From assembly GCF_040649515.1 (NCBI RefSeq), contig NZ_JBEZFP010000231.1:1-7768 (forward strand): a stretch of 7,768 nucleotides of DNA, in the 5' to 3' direction. Source of the DNA: Yinghuangia elevatio. GTDB taxonomy: Bacteria > Actinomycetota > Actinomycetes > Streptomycetales > Streptomycetaceae. The position numbers and the translations under genes are program-made. Positions 5,938 through 7,768 of this stretch are shown piece after piece. Position 1 is the first letter of the stretch; each line of letters starts with the position of its first letter. The notes beneath the pieces are model-generated. The model was not told the origin of the DNA and did not search any database. It was given only the letters and a program-made list of their open reading frames with translations.

Positions 5938-6252
5938 AGTACGTGGCGCCCTCGGCGCCGTCGCCGGCCCACATGCCCAGGATCTCCCGCTCGCCGTCCA
6001 CAGTCACCGCGAGTGCCGGGTAGATGGCGCGGTTGGCGACCTGGCCGTCGCGGATCCTCACCTGTATCGCGTTGATGAAGACCACCGGGTAGACCGGGTC
6101 CAGCGGTCTGGCCTGCCATTCCACCAGGCCTTGGCGCGGGCCCGGTCGGTCAGCCGACGCACCAGTTGCGCGTCCAACTCGTCCGCCGCCCACAACTCGG
6201 TAGGATCAACCGGCACAGCCAACCCACCCTGCTCGCTTGGGTGTTCGGACAT
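5937..6252 (-). pseudogene. IS256-family transposase remnant, internally deleted and truncated
   Basis: The ATG at 6252 opens MSEHPSEQGG...LVRRLTDRARA, the usual N-terminus of actinomycete IS256-type (Mutator-like) transposases. At about 6127 it jumps, with a frameshift, straight to LVEWQARPLDPVYPVVFINA and continues VRIRDGQVANRAIYPALAVTVDGE through ILGMWAGDGAEGATY, which in the family lies more than 100 residues further in. The DNA-binding half is therefore gone. The first catalytic Asp, normally in VVFIDA, is Asn here. The sequence ends at about 5937 where the family would continue into YWLHVL..., so the other catalytic residues are also gone. The frame runs on to 5702 through ISL3 sequence read backward, which is not real coding. 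It is inactive. The bases at 6253-6310 (GTACGGTTCTTGGTGTAATG on the minus strand) look like this element's leader. Confidence 0.8.
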
Positions 6253-6373
6253 CTGAGGCCTCCACGGATCCAGCCATTACACCAAGAACCGTACGGACCT
6301 GTTGTGCACGTCGGCACCGACTGGACTGGCGCCCTGCTCGCCGCGCGCCTCGGCGCGGCTGGCACTGCGTCGC
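6253..6373. other. Junction between IS256 remnant leader and truncated DUF2267 gene
   Basis: The part nearest 6253-6310 reads, on the minus strand, like the leader upstream of an IS256-type transposase. Between about 6310 and 6373 I recognise nothing. A short plus-strand run, VVHVGTDWTGALLAARLGAA (about 6299-6358), has coding-like composition but no start or family match. The end of the IS and any target duplication should lie in this interval; I could not define either. Confidence 0.35.
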
Positions 6374-6641
6374 GGCGGCGGTTTGCTCAGTGGCGCCGTC
6401 GATCCAGGCGGCGGTGGCGCGGACGAACCGTTCGGGGTCGAGGGCTTCGGAGGCGTGGAGGGGGGTGAGCAGCGTGAGCGCGCAGGTCTCCGGGGAGGCG
6501 AGTGGCGAGGTCGGGGCGTTCGGTGCCGACCGGGTGGGCGCCGAGTAGGGCGAGGACGGTGGGGATGGCGCGTTCGGCGTTGCGGCGTGTGGGGTATTCG
6601 CCGCGTTCTTTGACCTGGTCGAGGAAGGTCTCCCAGTTCAT
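6374..6641 (-). pseudogene. DUF2267-like protein, frameshifted and 3'-truncated
   Basis: The ATG at 6641 has an AGGGAA ribosome binding site 7 bases upstream. The first 51 residues (MNWETFLDQVKERGEY, then RRNAERAIPTVLALLGAHPVG and DLATRLPG) match the opening helical repeat of actinomycete DUF2267 proteins, a family of unknown biochemical role often found with stress genes. At about 6488 the frame must shift by one base to keep the family sequence: the next frame gives TCALTLLTPLHASEALDPERFV followed by RATAAWIDGATEQTA. Family resemblance ends at about 6374, where sequence next to the IS256 remnant takes over, so the second half is missing. The frame as it stands runs on into an Arg/Pro-rich tail to 6387, which is an artefact of the shift. 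It follows the coiled-coil gene with a 43-base gap. A sequencing error at the frameshift cannot be excluded; the truncation is independent of it. Confidence 0.65.
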
Positions 6642-6684
6642 GGCCTGTTCCCTTTTCTGGTGCGGGGTGGGCGGGTGTGTCTCC

Positions 6685-7014
6685 TTACGCCGGTTGGCGG
6701 TGTCTCCCGGTGTCGGGAGCGGGCGCCGGGTGAGTGGGGTGTCGGCGTGGGGGGTGCGCGGGTCGCGGCGGCGCGGGGGTCGTGGCGTGTCGGGGTGTGG
6801 TGGCAACCCGGTCCAGGATCCGGGCTGCCCGGGCGTCGAATTGTGCGGTCAGTGCGGCGGCGCGGGCTTCGAGTTCGGCGAACCTGGTGTTCGTACGGCG
6901 GGCAAGGTCGTCGAAGCGCCGTAGCACGTCGGCGAATTCCTTGTCGATGCGACGGGCGAGCAGGATGCATTCCTCGGCGGGGGTGCGGTGTGGCGGGGTG
7001 TGTAGGTGGCTCAT
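6685..7014 (-). CDS. Hypothetical coiled-coil protein with Pro-rich tail (109 aa)
   Basis: The ATG at 7014 overlaps the TGA of the STAS gene as ATGA, so I prefer it to an upstream in-frame ATG at 7050; the two genes are probably translationally coupled. Residues 11-72 are a long amphipathic helix rich in Arg, Glu, Ala and Leu (ECILLARRIDKEFADVLRRF, then DDLARRTNTRFAELEARAAA), which should form a coiled coil. Residues 73-109 are a disordered Pro/His/Arg/Thr-rich tail. There is no signal peptide or membrane segment. I do not recognise the family. Its place between a STAS protein and a DUF2267 gene suggests a partner in a stress-signalling module, but nothing in the sequence proves this. The Pro-rich tail may be partly a read-through of decayed sequence. 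Confidence 0.6.
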   Translation of the reverse strand: MSHLHTPPHRTPAEECILLARRIDKEFADVLRRFDDLARRTNTRFAELEARAAALTAQFDARAARILDRVATTPRHATTPAPPRPAHPPRRHPTHPAPAPDTGRHRQPA

Positions 7015-7322
7015 GGGGTGGTCCGAAGGCGGGGGTCGAGTCGGGTCCATGCGAGCAGGCGCCGCACGGGGCGGCTGGGGTCGTGCACGGCGAGGTGCCG
7101 GCCGTGCCGCTCCGCGAAGGCGCGGGCCGCCAGTAGTGCGCGCAGGCCGGCGCAGTCGATGAAGGTGACGGCCGACATGTCGGCCGCGACTGCGGCGTGC
7201 TGGTTCAGCGCGGCGATCAGGCGGTCTCGCAGGGCATCGGCGGTGGCGATGTCTATCTCCCCTTCGGCCTTGACGACCACGGGCCCGCCGGCTGCCTGCG
7301 GGCCGGCGGCCGTCCGTGGCAC
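7011..7322 (-). CDS. STAS-domain protein, anti-sigma factor antagonist-like, atypical phosphosite
   Basis: A 103-aa SpoIIAA/RsbV-type STAS protein. In this family, the unphosphorylated form binds an anti-sigma factor kinase and frees a sigma factor; phosphorylation of a Ser near the first helix turns it off. I start at GTG 7322, which gives the usual family length; the frame is open further to 7466, but that segment is Pro/Arg-rich and does not look like STAS. Visible core: VVVKAEGEIDIATADALRDR (15-34), VAADMSAVTFIDCAGLRALL (45-64), and the C-terminal helix with VRRLLAWTRLD (86-96). The phosphosite loop reads D56-C57-A58-G59 where active antagonists have D-S-S/T-G, so no Ser or Thr is available there. 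The gene is coupled by ATGA to the coiled-coil gene. No clear ribosome binding site is seen. An inverted repeat (7285-7292 with 7302-7309) could fold over the early codons. Confidence 0.8.
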   Translation of the reverse strand: MPRTAAGPQAAGGPVVVKAEGEIDIATADALRDRLIAALNQHAAVAADMSAVTFIDCAGLRALLAARAFAERHGRHLAVHDPSRPVRRLLAWTRLDPRLRTTP

Positions 7323-7479
7323 TGGCCTGGGCCGGGGGAGTGGCGGGGGTGTTCGAGGGCGAGCATGCCGCAGGCTCCCGGGTTTCGAGCGTCGCGGGTG
7401 TGGGGACAGCGGGTTCAGCCCGTGCGCCGAGTGCGCGCGCACTCGGGGAGGGGGCGGTGCTTGCACCCGGCGCGTTGTG
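7323..7479. other. Gap between hsp20 fragment and STAS gene
   Basis: A 157-base stretch without a supported gene. It holds the 20-bp palindrome at 7427-7446. The STAS frame stays open through most of it, but the translation is dominated by Pro and Arg, typical of non-coding GC-rich DNA. Confidence 0.4.
7427..7446. terminator. 20-bp perfect palindrome, terminator or operator
   Basis: CCGAGTGCGCGCGCACTCGG is identical to its reverse complement. On the minus strand it begins 33 bases after the hsp20 stop codon and ends about 105 bases before the STAS start. As RNA it would form a strong GC stem of 8 or more bp; no T-run follows on the minus strand. It may end transcription of hsp20, or as duplex DNA be a site for a dimeric regulator of the STAS operon. 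Confidence 0.5.
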
Positions 7480-7674
7480 TCAGGCCTTGATCCGCCTGCG
7501 TTCGGTGCCGCCGTGGGTGATGGCGATCTTGCGGGGCTTGGCGCGTTCGGCGATGGCGATGCGCAGGGTCAGCACCCCGGCGTCGTAGTCCGCCTTGATC
7601 GCGTCGGTGTCGAGGGTGTCGGCGAGCATGACCTGACGGGAGAAGACCCCCGAGGGCCGCTGGGACAGCTCCAC
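7480..7674 (-). pseudogene. Hsp20 / alpha-crystallin small heat-shock protein, C-terminal fragment
   Basis: The 64 readable codons match the C-terminal half of an actinomycete Hsp20: GVFSRQVMLADTLDTDAIKA (9-28), the alpha-crystallin domain hallmark DAGVLTLRIAIAE (31-43), then KPRKIAI with the C-terminal I-x-I anchor (I50-A-I52) that joins dimers into oligomers. Full proteins in this family are usually about 140-160 residues, so roughly the first 80-90 are missing. The GTG at 7674 is only the first usable codon; the codon before it is TAG, created where the IS5-type element begins. The gene was evidently interrupted by that insertion, and the fragment lacks most of the alpha-crystallin domain. 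Whether the 5' part survives beyond the IS is outside the window. Confidence 0.85.
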
Positions 7675-7676
7675 CT

Positions 7677-7768
7677 AGGTCGTGTCTTCAAAGTGGTGGT
7701 TGGAGCCAGAGGAGGGTTGCGGCGAGGGTGAGGGCGGCGGTGAAGGAGGTTGCGGTCTTGTCGTAGCG
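7677..7768 (-). mobile_element. IS5-family insertion sequence, one end, inserted in hsp20
   Basis: Hsp20 similarity stops at 7675-7676, and what follows is an IS end, GGTCGTGTCTTCAAAGTGG from 7678, then the 3' end of a transposase read on the minus strand. The bases CTAG at 7675-7678 span the junction and may be the target site; short targets such as TA, TNA or CTAG are usual for this family. The rest of the element, including the other terminal repeat, lies beyond the window. Confidence 0.7.
7688..7768 (-). CDS. IS5-family transposase, C-terminal 26 codons (partial)
   Basis: From the right edge, the minus strand reads RYDKTATSFTAALTLAATLL then WLQPPL and a TGA at 7690-7688. RYDKTA followed by a short hydrophobic helix is the familiar C-terminus of actinomycete IS5-group transposases of the IS112-like kind. 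The stop is about 10 bases from the IS end, as expected for a compact IS. The catalytic DDE residues lie outside the window. Confidence 0.75.
   Translation of the reverse strand, partial: RYDKTATSFTAALTLAATLLWLQPPL

Noticed and set aside
6237..6613. Overlapping plus-strand frames opposite the DUF2267 remnant
   Set aside because: Gly/Arg/Val-rich translations without motifs or ribosome binding sites, antisense to the recognised gene remnant.
1..7768. CRISPR arrays, tRNA or rRNA genes, riboswitches
   Set aside because: No regularly spaced direct repeats and no cloverleaf or rRNA-like sequence were seen on reading either strand.

Overview
The window is very GC-rich DNA with strong G/C bias at third codon positions, frequent GTG starts and overlapping ATGA/GTGA start-stop junctions. 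This points to an actinomycete, most likely Streptomyces or a close relative. It looks like accessory DNA such as a chromosome arm or plasmid: four insertion-sequence remnants or ends surround and interrupt a few short operons, and several genes are broken.

Layout. 1-563 (minus) is the N-terminal part of an ISL3-type transposase frame that runs off the left edge. 564-857 is non-coding and carries inverted repeats. 858-2080 (plus) is a two-gene unit: a 53-aa single-TM peptide, then a GTGA-coupled family 2 glycosyltransferase that stops abruptly before its product-channel half, so it is probably truncated. 2081-2513 has no intact gene but keeps a coding-like tail. 2514-5386 (minus) is the best-preserved locus: an iron-sulfur bacterial cryptochrome/(6-4) photolyase with all four cluster cysteines, overlapping by ATGA with an FAD-dependent amine-oxidase-fold oxidoreductase. 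5387-5710 is its upstream region with short dyads.

5711-6310 is a scrap heap of transposons. A plus-strand ISL3 transposase N-terminus is fused head-on to a minus-strand IS256-type transposase that has lost its middle, its C-terminus and one catalytic aspartate. 6374-7674 (minus) is a stress-type cluster, in transcription order: an Hsp20 C-terminal fragment, a STAS-domain protein, an ATGA-coupled coiled-coil protein, and a frameshifted, truncated DUF2267 gene. Both ends of this cluster are cut by mobile DNA. An IS5-type element (7677-7768, continuing off the edge) sits inside the hsp20 gene, and the IS256 remnant removes the end of the DUF2267 gene.

How the genes fit together. The photolyase and the flavoprotein are very likely co-translated and may serve light or photo-oxidative stress. 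The Hsp20/STAS/DUF2267 group resembles general stress modules of actinomycetes, but only the STAS and coiled-coil genes look intact. The glycosyltransferase was probably a membrane polysaccharide synthase and is probably inactive now. No RNA genes, CRISPR array or phage structural genes were seen.
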